A stretch of 64,000 nt of DNA, from NCBI GenBank assembly GCA_013398055.1, contig VZRS01012087.1, positions 1 to 64,000 on the forward strand, in the 5' to 3' direction. A program made the position numbers and the translations under genes. This document shows positions 25,699-39,315 of this stretch, one piece after another (the stretch's first letter is position 1; each line of letters opens with the position of its first letter). The notes under the pieces are model-generated. The model was given only the letters and a program-made list of their open reading frames with translations, was not told where the DNA came from and did not search any database. Source of the stretch: Ifrita kowaldi. Lineage: Eukaryota; Chordata; Aves; Passeriformes; Cinclosomatidae.

Positions 25699-26707
25699 GT
25701 AAGAATCCTCCTTTCACTCCTGGAATGCAGGATTGGGGCTGGTGAAACAAATCAAGAGCTAGGTTAATGATCAGCATCTCCCTTGAATGCTCAGGTTTCT
25801 ATGGGTTTTCACAAGCTGCTAAATCCAGTCTGAAGCTTCTGAAATGTGCAGGCTGCGGGTTTGTGCATGCCTGTTTGCTTGCCTGTGTTGGAGATGATCA
25901 ACGGATGTGCTTAGGTTTTACAGGGTCTTCTAATTTCCTGATGTCATGTATGTGGGAACTGCTCTTATTCCCTGTGTAGACTTGGGCTCAAAACCTTACA
26001 TGAGTCTTAAGTGAAGCCATCTGCTTTTCCAAGTATTTGATGGACAAAAGTATCAGTCTGAGATTCTGGGGCAGTAACCAGGGAAGGAACAAATCAGTAG
26101 TGAGGCAATGATGAACAAAGAGTGTTTAAAAACAAGCAAATTCAAAAATCCCTGTTGAGCATGGTATGCTGTGCACAACAGGAAGAGCATTCAGCTTCTC
26201 GGGGTGCTGCAGGAGAGCAGACAGGTGTGAGACAGGGGCCTGACTGTGCAGACCTGGAGAGGCAGTGCCCGAAGGCTTGAGCCAGGAGCATTCACTGAGA
26301 GCATAGGGACTGCTCTCTTGAAGATGGCTGTAGATGTACTTTGTACATCTGAGCTGAACTGTGCTGCAGAATTGTGTTCTGGAGGAAGCTGGCATGCTTT
26401 GTGCTTGTTCTAAGCCTTGGCCATTGACTGACCTTCACAGTGCCAAGCAAGGAATAAACAAGGAGGAATGGAAAATTGCCAGGTGTTAGGCCACAGAAGA
26501 AAGTAAAACGATTCTAAAAATAAGATTGATGGCTATTGTAGAAGTTTCTGAAGGCCAGTAAAGAGGAAAGTTTGGCTGCGTAATAAACATAAAGATGAGT
26601 TTGTTCTAATGCTGACTCTCACACCAGATCATCATTTGTACCCCATGTTTCAGTCTTCCAGCAGTGCCTGTATTAGCTAACCTTTGTTTTGTTTGCATGT
26701 GACACAG
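25699..26707 (+). other. Intron B-C (1009 bp)
   Basis: GT-AG intron. The acceptor (gcatgtgacacag) has a rather poor pyrimidine tract compared with the other acceptors here. Nothing else is recognised. Confidence 0.8.
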
Positions 26708-26838
26708 GTGACCAGACGGGAGAATGCCGAGCTCATGGAAATCTGGGCTCTGCATTCTTCTCCAAAGGAAATTACCGGGAAGCCCTTACTAACCACAGAC
26801 ATCAGCTGGTGCTTGCCATGAAGCTCAAGGACAGAGAG
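26708..26838 (+). CDS. TTC28: TTC28 exon C: one TPR
   Basis: The exon is 131 bp, phase 1 in and phase 0 out, fragment residues 141-184. It encodes GDQTGECRAHGNLGSAFFSK, then GNYREALTNHRHQLVLAMKL, then KDRE: one full 40-residue TPR with the LGSAFFSKGNYREAL helix turn. The donor is gtaggt. The weak acceptor on its left and its position before a 12-kb intron make it the most plausible exon of the set for skipping. Skipping would break the frame, since 131 is not a multiple of three. Confidence 0.97.
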
Positions 26839-29800
26839 GTAGGTGGCTTATTAAATAGTCCAAGCTGGTAGTGTGCACTGCATGGTTTTCCAGACAGATC
26901 TGAACATATCAAAAAGCTTTGTCTGTCTGCCCCGTTTTACCCCAACAATTTGGAAGCTCTGTGACTTCTCTTCCCTGGTGTCTGCTTGCCTTTTGTTAAG
27001 GAACGTCTTTGTAGCAGTAGATACGGTACATGAGTGCAAGGGGCAGAATGCTTGGTTTGTCCATTTGCCTCCCCCATCTCTAGTCTCCAGGCTCTGGGCA
27101 GGGCCTTTTGCCTCCCTCTCCCTCACCATCTGTGTTCCCACAGTGCAGAGGCTCTGGGCTCCAGGGGTAAGAGCTGCTGCTGGGTCAGTGTCAGTACCAC
27201 ATTGCTGCAGCTGGGCCCTCGCTGTCCTCAGCTTGTTTCCCAGCATTACAGATGCTGCTGATCTGGACTCTGCTAAGCTGTATCCTAAGTTGTGCCTCTT
27301 CCAGGCAAGAAATGGGCAAGATCCGTGTCCCTGGTGTTTGCATAAAATACACTTTAGTCCAAACACCAGTGAAAACAAAAAGAACCCACGCAAACCTGAA
27401 AACAAATTGTGCAGGATCTGCTTTGCCTTGACCATTCAGTTCCTGAGCCATTATGCTGGGCTTCCTGCCAGTGCAGGGAAGTGGGCTGCACAGACTGAGG
27501 AGGCTGTCCCAAGGGACTTCTGCTGAAAGTTCACTGTAAGGACAGAATCATATTTTAGTGCACAAATACAAAACCTATCCCCCTGCTCCAGGGATTCCCC
27601 TCTTTGTGAGTGGGAAAATGGAGACTGGTGGTTGCATGGCAGGCACAGGGAGGAGCTGGAGGCCACAGGGCAGGTGAGAATTCATGTAAGCACAAGTAGT
27701 TTTGGGGGAGATCTAAAAACTGAGGAGAATCAGTTTCCCACTGGTAAGTTGTGGAAAAGATCTGCTAGAATTTGCTGAGTGCTTTACTGCTTTACTAACT
27801 TACTGCAGTAGTTAAATATCAAGTAAGCTTTGGAAAAATGCATCTTTCAGTAGGTCATGGAAGGACTGTGGCTGGGGGAGGGACTTCCTAGACAGTTCCT
27901 TGATTATTTTACCAGCTGGAAAATCTCCTGAATCACTCCTGGTTTCCTTGTTTCTGTTCATGAAGAGGAGAAATGCTGTTAGTTGTCCTTGTTTGTAAGG
28001 TTTTCTTGATTGGGGGTCCCTGTTGCTGCTAACAGGGTACACCTGTGTGGCTGCTGCTCTTCTGTGGGGTTTCTGCACCAGCACATCCCCCATTGTGGGG
28101 CCTGGAGGCAGCAGCCGGGGAGTTGATGTGCTGGCATGAGCACAGCAGCCCCAGAACACAAGGCTGTCCTGGGACGTGGGGCCAGAGCATTTTGCCTGGT
28201 CTTCAGGCCACTGATTTAAACAGACCTCACTGGTCCATCTGGGGGGAGTCCAGGGAACGAGGGCTAATCCTGATAGTCCTTAGTTCATGACACATCTGGG
28301 CACATAATTAGCAGTTATTGACAACAAATGACTACTTGGTTTAGCAAGAAAGCTGAGCTTCTTGGATTTCCTGTAGGATGTAACCACAGGAAATTAATTT
28401 GGCGCTTTCTGATGACATCATCTTGACCACAGAGCTTCCTCTGAACAAAAAACTGTTTTTCTTGGCCTCCTTTGCAGACATTTTTATAATGCAAATGTTA
28501 TAAAGTTGCAGTAGGGCTAATGTGAATTCCAGCAGAAGGGAATTTGGTGTGCGACTGTAATGAGGTAATTGTTTTACCCCTGACTGTACAGAAAATTGGC
28601 AGAAAAGGTAAAAAGTGCTCCTTTGTGTGGGATACTGCTGTCTTTGAGGGACTGTCGTGTTCTGAGGCTGCTGGAGCAAATGTTTGTACCAGCGGCTTCT
28701 GCTGGGTGGTGTCACCCATAAACGGAGGAAGAGGTTGCAGAGGGTCTGTCTGGAGCACTGAGGTCTGTCCTCCCCCGTGCAGGCCTGGAGAAGGGAAGCT
28801 GTCAGCTGGATGGGGAAGCATCTCAGCTGCTCACAGGGACTCAAGATTTTACGTGTTTTTCTTCCTTAGCACAGGGAGTCTGTGCAGTTCCTGTTACACA
28901 CGCAGTGTCGTGCCAAGCACAGGCTGTGTGTCCAGGCAGGCCATTTGTTCTTTCAGTCAGTGTGAGGAGAAGTTTGAGCTATTTTGTTATACTTGTGTCT
29001 AGAGAGAGCATGGGGCAGGTGTCACTGGGATTTGGCATACCTCTAGTATCTCTAAGAGGGAATTTGGGGGTTGAACACGTGTGTGGGTTTGGTCTGTGCA
29101 GATGAGAGAGAAGATTGGTTCTTAGTGAGATGCTGTGAAGGGCACCATGAAACAGCCAGCTCAGGTAAGGAATGGGTTGGATTTTTTGACCAGCTGCAGT
29201 GGCTGGTCAGGAAATTCAAATGAGCTAGTTGTGGGGATATAGCTGTCCCTGCTTCAGCCATGTCACTGGTGACAGGGTGGGCATCACTCGTCCTGTAGCC
29301 CCATGGCAGCAGCACAAAGTGTAACCATCCCATCTTAAGTGAGGAGGGTGCTGCACAGCCCATCTGAATGCAGAGGGAACACATGGGCAGGGGGCTGCAG
29401 GACCCTGGCTCAGAGCATGTGTGCCCCTCAGGAGCTGATCTTTGGGCGTCTCTATTGGCACTAGCTCTAAGACCCACTCAATTCATGCACAGGTGGAAAT
29501 AAAACTTGCCTGGGCTGGTGGGGCCCCTGTGTAGAGGCTTGTCTTTTCCTTGCTCATTCAGAGCCAGCTGCAGGCTGTTGGAGTTCACCCACTCCTGTCC
29601 TGCACTAAGGAACTGCTGCCTGTGCAGGGGTAAGTGCCACTGAACAGGAACGAGAGGGTCCACTCTGAGCAGACCTGGCTGCAGTGCAGTGAAATGTAGT
29701 CTTTACTTCCTTGCTGATTAATAAAGATAGATAAAGAGTCGCAGCCCTGTCCTAGAGTGGCAGCCACCTCATGTTCTTGTGACGTGTTCTGTGCTCTCTG

Positions 29801-32800
29801 TGACTGAAATGTCAGCACGTACTGTCCAGCAGTTCACGTGCCGAGGAAATCCCATTCTGGTAGCTTGGGCTGCTGCTGTTTTTTCCAGTCTCTGCTTAGT
29901 GCTCATGAAAGCACTGGGAGTTGTACAAAGAGAGGTTCCCTAAAGCAGCAGCCAAGGTACTGGAATGTGCCAGAGGAGGAGTGGCAGATGATGTTAGCAG
30001 GGAAGACTGCATCGCTGTATTTTAGCTTGTTGTCTTTTTCCTGTCACAAAAGCTGCCTCTGATGAGCAGCAGAAGCTTGCAGCCTGTTTCTTCTCAGAGT
30101 GGGCTAAGGCCTGCAGTTACGCCAGCACATAATGGAGGTGCTGAATGTTATGTCTGTACTCTATTTCTGAATTAATTGCTTTGTTTTTAACACCAGGTAA
30201 CCTAATCTTCTGGAAACCATCAGGTAACTCATATAGGTAGGGTGTGTTGATGCCAAGTGACAGGCTGTGATTTAGACAAGGGTTATGCAGCTGATGAGCT
30301 GTGCCAGGATCAGAGGAAAGAATGGAATCAAAATGTAAATGTGAAAGCTTTCAATGCCTGTAACACTAGTCTCCTGTGTCCCTTTTCATCTCTAGCTGCT
30401 CCTCAGGTGTTCAGAACTGTCCAGGAAGTCTGTAAGACCAGGGGGCCAGGGTAGAGCCAGTGATGCATGATCTCTTGGGATGGGTTGGGGTGGCCCTTTT
30501 TGATGACCATTTTGAAGGCCCTGCATTCCTTCCAAAGGAAGGAGCTTTGATTTAGAGAAGTAATACTTGAGTTTTGGAGCTGTGAGGAGCTGACAAGCAG
30601 AAATGGACAGGAAAGGGAAAGCTGTGGAGCCCCTTCGTGGGTCCAGTGTCCAAACACTCACAAAGGCTGTGCTTGAATCCTGCCATGCAGAGGCCATGGA
30701 CACCACAGGAACTCTGCAGTGTAATAGCTCCCTTCTCTCCTGGGCCCTCAGACGCCTTCGATTACAGCCCCGCTGTTCAGAAATAGCAGGGCAGTATGGC
30801 AGGATCATAAACTAACCATCATGAAATGAATGCTTGAGCTGCCAGCGTGGAGCTCTTGGGAAGGATGCTGCTGCCAGAAAGCCACTGGGTGCTGGCAGCC
30901 CCTCTATGTTGGCTGGCAGGCATGCTTTGAGCTGAACTGTGCCTTTCCTTAGGATGCAGCATCTCTCTTTGCCACACAGGAGTTGAACAGAAGGTGTTGG
31001 GTGAGAAAGAGGATTGTCTCCACCTCTGAGTTCTCCCTAGGGCTGGGATGAAGCTGGGCACTTTTTGCTGCCCCTTTTCTGAGGAGCGGGGCCGAGGACA
31101 GACTGAGGGACACTGTCAATACTGTCTTGCCCCTGGGTTGACTCATGATGACCAACAGCTTGCAGCAATCATTCCTGGCCTGGTTTTGAAGGGATTTCCC
31201 CCCAACTCCCTGTGGAAGCAGCTGTTTGTGGAAAGAATAGGTGCAGAACTGCTGGAGCTCTGTGCCCTCTTTTTACTGACCCTTTATGTCAGCCACTGGC
31301 TGCTGCCCCTGGACATCTCCATGAACATCTGTGGCTCTGGGATTCTTTGCAGCAGGTGGGTGTGCTCAATAACCAGTGAGCCAGGTTTTGCTGTCTCAAG
31401 ATGCTTTTTAAAACGATTGCGAATGTAAGGCAGAGTTCATGTTTGCAGCTTCAGCAGATTTTGTTCAGAAAGGCTGACTATTTGCAGGAAATGGGGATGA
31501 TGAAGATGATAATTAGAACTGGGTAGTTAAGTAGCACAGAAGAAAGATGTTTATTAAGCAGGCTTTGATGGGTTTTCTGTGTCACCTTGCTCCAGCATAT
31601 CTATGAAGGTTCTTGTGTGGCAGGGGAAAAATCAGAATGTGGAAATTCCCACTGTAAAGAGAAATCATGGGCTTTTGCAGCCCAGGAGACTCCAGAAGCC
31701 AGCTGGGTGCTCTGCTTCCTGCTGCAGAGGGCTTTGCCATGGAGCTGGCTGCGACTGGAGCCATGTCTGGGAGGGGTCACCAGCCACTGTGCATCTCTGG
31801 AGGAGGAGTTAGGGAGTATGGTTACTGGGACAGACATAATCCCTGATTGGATTCTGTTGGGAGTTTGAGGATTCTGCAACTGTCTGAACATACTCTGTGA
31901 GCAGCTCAGCCACTGTGGTTATTTGGGTTTGCAGTTTGGTAGTTTTTCCCAATCCCCTTCAAAGCAATGAAACTCCACATTTGGTAAACTGCAGCTCCTC
32001 GCTGTCAGGCTGTGCAAATCAAAGATCAAATTTCACCTTCCTGTTTCCAGAAGGAGATGCAGAAGGAAAGATAGATCATTCCTTTCTAATGAAATCTGTA
32101 AATTCTGTAAAACCAAGGTTTTCTGCCCCTTCCTGAGGGGAAGGGGAAATGCTTTCCAGGTGTCCCTCCAACCCTGCTTTGTCTGTAAAGCCACATCTTC
32201 AGTCAATAGCAGGGCTGCATGGATTCAGCCTTTTCCCTGAACTTTCATGAATCCTGGTTTGGGGCTGCAGAATGGGGTTTTTTCTGTTCTTCTGAGTTAG
32301 ATCTCTCAGGGCATGTGTTCCTTATCAGCAGTCTGGGATGGAGTGTGGAGACTCCTGTCCATTCATGAGCTGCAGCTCGAGGGAGCCCACGGCAGCGTCC
32401 CTGCCTGTGGGATGTGTGTGGCACTCAGCCATACGAAGAGGTGGTCTGGCCCTGGGGCTGCCACATTTTTCAGAAAGGAAAAATCTGAAAATCTTATGAC
32501 CACAGTTGTTTTGTTGTGTTTGCAAACAATCTGGAAATTGAGGACAGGATATAAATACCTCACAAATGAGAACTGGAAAGAGTCTTCAGGCTAAAGCAGT
32601 TTGTCATGCCTGGAAACATAGATGTCAGAGACAGGCTGTGATGGGGAAATGATTCCAGCCTCTCAGTGCAGACAGCAGTCTTGCTTTATTAGGGATCCAG
32701 GGCAGACTGCCTTGTACCCTGGAGGTAGGCTGAATGCCAGCTGCTGGAAGAACACTTACCATTGGAATTTACTTGGGAATTGTGGGTCCACTAGTGCTTC

Positions 32801-35800
32801 ATTACAGCTTGGACTGAATCACCTGCATGGCCAAAAGGATGAATCCAGTGATGTGAATGAGGCTTAGTGCCTGACCTTCAGCATTTGGATTTGTATCCAA
32901 GAGTATAAATTCTTTACCTTTCTCTTTCTGTCTTTAGCAGGTTTTTTTAGAGTCAGCTTGACAGGATTCGTACAGGTTCATCTGGTTCAAAAGTGATAGG
33001 ATTAAGCAGAACGAAGGGAAATCTGACCGGTGCAGGAAATTTGGGAATGCACTAAAAGGCCATATGCTTTGTTTTGTTTGGACTTGTGACTCAAGGGGGA
33101 AATGTAATACTTCCTGAGGATCTCCTTTGAATGTCCCCATTTGACCTTCACAGCACATGGATTTTAATTGAAAGAAATGCAGTCTTCTGGTTTTACTTTC
33201 ACAGAGTCTGCAAAGCTCAGCATGCTGCTGAGGCCTGGACCTGGCTGCAGTAAAAGAAATGAAGCAGAAAACTCATGCAAGAGCTGCAGCTGCAGCACTC
33301 TCTGGGTTTTCAGAATGCCCACCTCAGCCAAGGCTTCTCTCCTCTGTATGGAGTTTGCAGTGAGGGGATGTCCAGCTTATGCACAAGAGTAGCAAGAGTT
33401 GGCACAGATCAACACACTGCTGTAGGAATTGGAGTTTTCTTTGCCTGCTCTGAACTTGTGAGATCCGAATTTGTGACTTGCTGGCTTATTCTTCCTGACT
33501 GACTTTGACTAGGGCATGAGTCACTCCTCAGGGTCACCACCATGGAGAAGCTTGTGGTTTTAAATGAGGACTACTTACATCACCACTAAAAATGTCAAGT
33601 CAGCCATCCTCCCTGAAGTGATTGCTCACAGGAATCACTTTAGACTATGTCCAGAAAGCGACCAAATTTGGGCTGCTTGGGGTGAAGATACATCAACCCC
33701 AAGTGAGGTGTAGGCTCGATGATGAGGTCTCCTTCGTAGCGTTCTTGGGCTGATGTGTTTTGTGTGACTTCTTTGTGGAATGAGTGGAGCGCTGCAGAGC
33801 CCACCCAGAAAGGCAGCCCACTCCCCCAGGTCCCCAGCACCACAGGGTGAGGGGTTTTGCACCAGTTCCCACAGTGAACATGAACAACCTGGTCAGTACG
33901 AGTGACAGGCAGATTTACTCTTAAAAAATGTACTGGGATAGTTGCTGCTTCTGCTTTCCAGCAAAACTCTGCTAACTTGGTCAAAACTATTTGCAAAAGT
34001 ATTCTGTTAAGGGCGTAGCTCAGGTTTGCTTTTACAAGTGTTCTAGGCAGAGCTAGACACCTAAATGATACTGGAAGAGATGGAGTCAATGGATTTTCCA
34101 TTGGAATGGAGCAGCATTATTTTGATCTCCATATGAGCAGCTGGAAGTCAGCATTCCCTTTGAAGCCTTTCATTTCAGGAAGAGGACTGACTGAACGGTC
34201 TGGCAGTCAAGCCCCCGGTGCTGCTCACGTTTGCCTGGATTCACGTACTTCGTGTGATGCTTTTGCCATGAAACAGGGAGAATGAGAAATCCTCTGAAAT
34301 ATTACAAATTTCCTGAGCAAGTATGAGCAGAGAGGGCTGGGAGCAGATTGTCAGCACAGTCCATGGCAGCCTCTGTCGTGAGCAGCAGCTCTGTGACACT
34401 TGCAGAGGTGTAGATTTTACCCATTAATCAAGTGGGGGCCGGGACCATCTCTTTATGCTGTGTATTTTCAGTCTTTCTATTGTGTCATTAATTCCTGGTT
34501 GTTCCCCTTCAGTTAGTAGTTAAAAAGCTCCTTTCAGGCTTTCAGATACTAGTGCTTCTGTTCCATGGCTTTGGCTTTTTTGGGGTTTGCTCTTTGGTAT
34601 CTTCTATGTAAAAGACTGACACCTTCTACAAATAAAGAGGGATATTGATTGGCAGGGACATTGATTTCAGTGTATTTTTCCCCCCAGGAAATAATTACCT
34701 AAAAGCAAATCCTTTCCTTCTTTCTGCCTACTGATCATGTACAAGAGGGGAGGATATTGCCCGCTGCTTCCTTTCCTATTTTCAAAAGCATGGCACACGA
34801 AGGAAGAAGCTAGATGTGGTACTGGCACATCAGCCTCACCTTTAAGGGAGGAGAGAAGAACAAGTTTTAGTTTTGATGGGGCACCTGCTCTATTCTGATG
34901 TGAGACTTGTCTTAGTGCATAAATCAGTAGTTGTTCAAGCCAGGCTGAGGCATACCTGTGGATTCTGAGGAAATGATGAAAGAGCTTAATAGAAGTGGAG
35001 ATAAAGCACAATTTTCAGCAAACGATCATTTTAGTAGGTGCTGGAAGTACCCAGATCATCGTGCTGTCCTGCTTGTGTGCACAGCAGTTACTTGGTCCTT
35101 ACCTGTGAAACAAACAGCTCCTGACCAGAAAGAGCTGGGATGTGTTACGGTGTCGGTTAACCTGTGCCCTTCCTGCCTGGAACACTTACAGCAGTGTAGG
35201 GCACAGTGAGATTTTACTGTGAATGGTGACACCCACACAACTTAGCCTGTGCTTTCAGAGCTCTGTGTGTGTGTCTGTTCTGGAGCAATCTGCTCTCCTC
35301 AGTACCCCCAGAGCACTCTTAATGAACCAGCACACCTTTGCTTGCATTCAAGACCGAGGGCGTGCGGATGAGGGCTGCAGGTGAGGGGGTGATGCGGATG
35401 AGGAGGTACACTGGCTTTCAGAGGTGCTGCTGCCTGCCCCCAGGACAGCTGTGATGAATATGTATGGCTAATCTGCTGCCTACAGTTCCACTACATCTGT
35501 AGGATCAGGCTGCTGTTACTCTGTGCCCAGAGGGAGAAGGGAAGTTGAAAGAAACAGCATGCAGGGGGGAATGCTCCATCTCTGATCAGTCCTAATTAGT
35601 GTCTGTGTTCAGGGATTAAGGGTACCTTACAGTGAGATACCAGGCAGAGCATTTTCACCTCACCCAGTTCAGGATGATTATAGAGTGTTCTTATTTAAGC
35701 AGGCTGTGCAGTCAGGTGAAGACTTGTTTAAATGTAACATGATTGGGAAATGACCATTCTCCGGCAAGGGTGAAATACCTAAGGAATGCATCTCTCCAAA

Positions 35801-38800
35801 TTGCCAGGTGCCATTCTGTGATGCACATCTGTTTAACATCAGACTCTGCCTTATTCAGCTGAAAAACCCGAGCTGGCTGTTGCTTTTGAGAAAAAGAGAG
35901 CACTTAGGAACCTTTTTCAGAACTCCCTTCTGTGCCTCAACTCAGTGGCAGAAGAATCTGCTTTCTATTAAAGTGATAAATTGCTTAATTGGAGGTGTAA
36001 GCAACCCCCACTGTAAAATTTGTCTTTGTCAGATACATTAAACATTGATTTTCTTTGTTTGCTGATGCAAACCCCTTGTGGTATGGAGCTGTAGTCTCCC
36101 ATCACCCTGCTACCAAGCAGAGGTCTGTGCTAGCAGAGATGGAGCCTGTTTCCCATGTGTCAGCCGTGTGCTCTCCCTGCCACAACAGGGCTCTTCTGCT
36201 GGTGACGTGGGAACACCCCATCCCTCTTGGCCCCAGAGTGAGCCACTTGGGGTTCCCAGTGGATCCCATTATGTGGAGGATTTTATTAAATATACAGTGA
36301 TGAATTTATCTTCTGGAATCCCATTCCTAATCCCCTGAAGTGAGTCTCTGGAGTCACCCAGCAGATGTTATCACCAGATTTTTCTTTAACACTGCTATAA
36401 GGGCAAGCTCCCCTGACTACCCCCTGAGCAAATAGAGCACTGATGGTTATCTTGCTGGAGGATTGCTGCTGCATGAATCAGCCCGAGCCTGGGGAAGCCA
36501 GTAGTGCCACAAGCTGTCTCATGCAGACTCCAAGAGGATTGTGAAGTGCTGTTCTCTGATCAGGTAGCAGTGGAAGCTGCTGCAGAATAAAACGTGAGGA
36601 CCATTGGAGTGAAGGGCAGGCACATCAGAGGGTAGAGGTGGCCTTCCTCTAGCTACACAGTCTGGCTGTCTGGGTGAGCCACAGCCTAGCCTCTGAAAAC
36701 AGCCCCAGCTTTCTCATCAAGTCGTGCTATTTCTTGTCAGTTCTTCACCCTTTATTTTCTATTTCTCTTTTTATCTCCTTCAACTTATTTTTCTTTTCTG
36801 CTTCACTAGTCGTTCTGCTACATCCTGGTTTGGATGATCCAGCCCTGGGCACTCAGGCATGTCAGCCAAGTGTCTTTGTGTGCTCTGAGAATGGTTGCCA
36901 AGCTTGTACCCTTCATTCTAGGTCTTTAATGTGAGCCTGGGCATGCTCGAACCTGGGCGTGCTCTTGGGCAAAGGGATTAGGAGCCCTGAGAATAAACAT
37001 TTACAGCCTCACAAATTTTAATTCCTATCGTCTGCTTCCCATTCTAGGAGACATCCTAAAGATTTCTTCCCATGTGAGGGATGAGCATTCCCTGCTTCTG
37101 TCAAGTTTTTCTTGTGCACAGACAATCTGAGATCTGCTGCTTTCCATTTATGCCTTTTTTCCCCAGCCATAGCCCATTAACATCATCTGAGTCTCTGCCT
37201 GATGGCTCTTGGCCAGAGCTCATCTCCTCAGCAATCTGCACGCATGGATGTCCACTTTTTTTATTTTAGCAGCCCCAGGAGACACCAGATTTCACTGACT
37301 CCTTGTTTTCCAGAAAGACATTTCTATTCTCTTCCCAGCAATAACAGAAGTTCTGTTGCTGGTGGTGGCCGATCTTCCAGAACTTCTGAACTTCCAGGCT
37401 GGATCAGTTCTCATAGCATTGTGCTGGGCTTGACTTGGCCCAGGGGGTGCTGCTGCCTTCTCTCACAGCAGTGGGATCGTTGCTCCCCATCAGGACGAAG
37501 GGAGCTCCGATGTATCTTGAGGCCTGTAATGGGCCCCACTCAGTATTTTGGTCTGGGCTTGTGCAAGATGGCTGCATGTATCTGGTTTTTTCCTCTTTTT
37601 TCCCTAGTTAGCTTGCAAATGACTCAATACTCTGTATATATTAAGCTTCTTGAAGATTTGTGTAAAAATGGATTAAAATTCAGAGCAACAATTTTTGTGT
37701 TGGTTTTGTAGCAGCCTCCAAACAGGCCCCCTCAGACTCTCTAAGAGTTTTCCCTCGTGGTGTCAGCCAAGAAGTTATTTCACTGTGCTGCTGAAGAGCC
37801 TGTCCAGGGCCAGACCACCCCAATTCTGCGGCCAGTCTGACCAGCATGGAGCAGGACCCAGTCCCAGCTCTGCCTGTGGCCGCACCAGGAGCAGCTGGTC
37901 TGGCCTGCACTGAGGAGGAGCTGGAGCCACCGCCTGCACTGCCCTCTAGGAGCCGTGAGCAGCAGCCCTTGGCCAGCTGCTGCCCTCACCCTGACAGCTC
38001 CTTTTGGGAGGTTTGCAATTGGGTCACAGCAGCAGCTGGGTAGCAAAGGAAATGCACATGGAGGAACCGCAGAGGAGTCGGGGTCAGCACGCTGAAGTGA
38101 ACAGCCTTGCTGAGGCAGCAGGCGTGTGAGGAACACTTCCCTGCCCTTGGCTCCTTGCCCTGCTGACTGGCTGGATGCTCTGGCTCTGCCAGGTGGAAGG
38201 CAGGTCTGCATCCTGGGAGATGCAGGGGGCAAAAGAATCTGATTCTCAGATAATTTCTCTTATTAAATGCAGCTGTTTCTCGGTGGTAAGAACTCAGGTT
38301 TTCACAGAGCTATATTTAGGTAAGATGTACCTAAGGGACAGAGGCTCCAGCTACTGAAGTGCTGTTGTCTTTGCTGCATTCCCAAGGTTGTGTGGGGCTC
38401 AGGACCCTGATGCTGCACAATGAGAACTGTGCTCTTTGGAGCATGGTGTGCTTGGGGAGCAGAGGTATTGAAAGGATGTTGGTGACTGCAGCGATCAGTC
38501 TCTGTCTCCTCAATAGTCTCTGCATCTTTGTGGTTCTGTCCTTCCCCTCTGCCGGGTACAAACACACACTGCACACTTCAAAGAAAGAGGTGGTCCAACC
38601 CATGTCCTCCTGAGTCAACCCCATCCATTCCTGCTACCTCCACATAAGCTGCCCTGAGGGGTTTAGAGCTGCAGAGAGCAGGTTTTTTAGTTGGTAGTCA
38701 CATTCTTGCTCCAGGATGGCCTCTCATGGTTTTGATTTTTAGGATTGGGGCCATCTGACTTACTTCCATGAATGCTTGTACTTCCATTGTCTCTCTTACC

Positions 38801-38807
38801 CCTGCAG
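26839..38807 (+). other. Intron C-D (11,969 bp)
   Basis: This is the largest complete intron in the window. I found no confident transposon or RNA gene in it. Long open frames on both strands at 26851-27526 overlap each other and look like chance. A minus-strand frame at 33640-34101 (153 codons) has protein-like composition but no family I recognise. A short repeat of GTGCGGATGAGG-like sequence lies at about 35362-35404. The acceptor is cttacccctgcag. Confidence 0.75.
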
Positions 38808-39315
38808 GCAGCATCCTCGGCACTGAGCAGTCTGGGCCACGTGTACACAGCCATCGGGGACTACCCAAATGCTCTGGCTAGCCACAAGCAGTGTGTCCTC
38901 CTTGCCAAGCAGTCCAAAGATGAGCTCTCGGAGGCGCGGGAGCTGGGCAACATGGGAGCGGTGTACATTGCAATGGGGGATTTTGAAAATGCAGTGCAGT
39001 GCCACGAGCAACATCTGAAGATCGCCAAGGAGCTGGGGAACAAGCGGGAGGAAGCTCGAGCCTACAGCAACCTGGGCAGTGCTTACCACTACCGCAGGAA
39101 CTTCGACAAAGCCATGTCCTACCACAACTACGTGTTGGAGTTGGCCCAGGAGCTGGCTGAGAAGTCCATTGAGATGCGAGCTTACGCTGGCCTGGGTCAC
39201 GCAGCTAGATGTATGCAAGATCTGGAGAGGGCTAAGCAGTACCATGAAGAGCAGTTGCACATTGCTGAGAGCCTGCAGGACCGAGCTGCTGAAGGCAGAG
39301 CCTCCTCCAATCTAG
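38808..39315 (+). CDS. TTC28: TTC28 exon D: four 40-residue TPRs
   Basis: The exon is 508 bp, phase 0 in and phase 1 out, fragment residues 185-353. It encodes four TPRs in strict 40-residue register: SSLGHVYTAIGDYPNAL, GNMGAVYIAMGDFENAV, SNLGSAYHYRRNFDKAM and AGLGHAARCMQDLERAK. Each is followed by a second helix of the type H-x-x-x-L-x-x-A. This 40-residue spacing is the one seen in LGN/Pins-type scaffolds that bind extended peptides in their concave groove. The donor is gtaagg. If the donor is not used, the frame runs 45 more codons into an AATAAA-overlapping stop (see findings). Confidence 0.98.

Noticed and set aside
26851..27526. Overlapping 217-codon (+) and 194-codon (-) open frames
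   Set aside because: Both strands are open over the same DNA, and neither shows a domain, motif or regular composition. The region is an intron right after a TTC28 donor, so chance is the best explanation.
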